Source: a virus. From it: DNA of 23,357 nt. How positions within the stretch are numbered: position 1 is the first letter of the stretch; each line of letters begins with the position of its first letter. The notes under the pieces were generated by a model. The model worked only from the letters and a program-made list of their open reading frames with translations. It did no database searches and was not told the DNA's origin. Positions 23,082-23,357 of the stretch are shown here, one piece after another. The translations under genes were made by a program, and so were the position numbers. The DNA is taken from positions 1 through 23,357 of IMG/VR virus record IMGVR_UViG_3300017977_000100; one strand, given 5' to 3'.

Positions 23082-23357
23082 ACATACAATATCCCATATC
23101 CCATATTTACAGAATATAAAGGATTTTATGTTTCTATGTATTTATACATAAAAACTTATTCACGCTTGCTCCAAACAACAGTGTGAATAACTATTCTTTA
23201 AAAAATAATCATAACTAAATATTATATAAGCAGATGTGAATAAAGTCCCACATACAGGGTTGCATGTGAATAACTAATCTTAAACATGTTACATTATGTT
23301 AATATGTAGACTATTAACTATTCTTTAAGTAGTTCTTAAGGTTAGTTTTATTATACA
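23082..23357. other. AT-rich non-coding right end with DnaA-box-like sites
   Basis: No gene is seen in these 276 bases. Four TTATTCAC octamers occur: 23156-23163 (plus strand), and 23183-23190, 23236-23243 and 23266-23273 (minus strand, each TTATTCACA). TTATTCACA differs from the E. coli DnaA box at one base and resembles the Campylobacterota form. AACTATTCTTTAA-type repeats recur at 23189-23201 and 23318-23330. Confidence 0.55.

Overview
This window looks like part of a temperate, contractile-tailed phage (prophage or phage-plasmid) from an AT-rich host. The host is probably in the Campylobacterota (Sulfurimonas, Arcobacter and relatives). That host guess rests on base composition, A/T-rich promoters and DnaA-box-like TTATTCAC(A) sites at the right end; no host gene is present. 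No integrase, att site, tRNA, rRNA, IS element or CRISPR array was seen. Head, packaging and lysis enzymes are not in the window.

Tail module (about 1-17251, all on the minus strand, read right to left). The order matches the P2 late genes: a membrane/coiled-coil protein, V (spike), W (gp25-like), J, I, a small unknown, a 1011-residue DUF4815-type fibre/baseplate protein, a small linker protein, an RCC1-type beta-propeller fibre and an unknown protein in the position of P2 G. Next comes a three-gene membrane/lipoprotein block in the position of the P2 fun(Z) cargo locus. Then follow FI (sheath), FII (tube), E with a -1 frameshift extension E', three unusual genes (HU-like protein, long coiled coil, coiled coil with winged helix) and the tape measure gene, which runs off the left edge. 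Most genes overlap by 1-8 bases or are separated by a few bases, so this is one translationally coupled operon. Its promoter probably lies in 17252-17327, next to a 20-bp tandem repeat.

Control region (about 17.3-18.6 kb). A small orphan gene (plus strand) converges on a CI/LexA-type S24 repressor (minus strand). The repressor is divergent from an early gene encoding a two-HTH protein. Between them lie two identical 21-bp repeats; the second sits at the -35/spacer of a TATAAT promoter for the early genes, which is what an operator should look like.

Replication module (18624-23081, plus strand). In order: two-HTH protein, ribbon-helix-helix protein with palindromic operators in front, a bistable hairpin leader, a TOPRIM primase with a degenerate zinc finger, an SF3-type (DUF5906-like) helicase, and then a 400-bp non-coding stretch. 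That stretch holds two opposed arrays of 11-bp iterons (seven units left, four right) around an AT-rich centre, a strong origin candidate. A small unknown gene follows, then a non-coding right end with four DnaA-box-like octamers.

The most notable points are the -1 frameshift site with its hairpin in the tail chaperone gene, the inverted 11-bp iteron origin, the bistable RNA in front of the primase, the RCC1 propeller fibre, the nucleoid-type (HU) protein inside the tail operon, and the lipoprotein block between the fibre and sheath genes.
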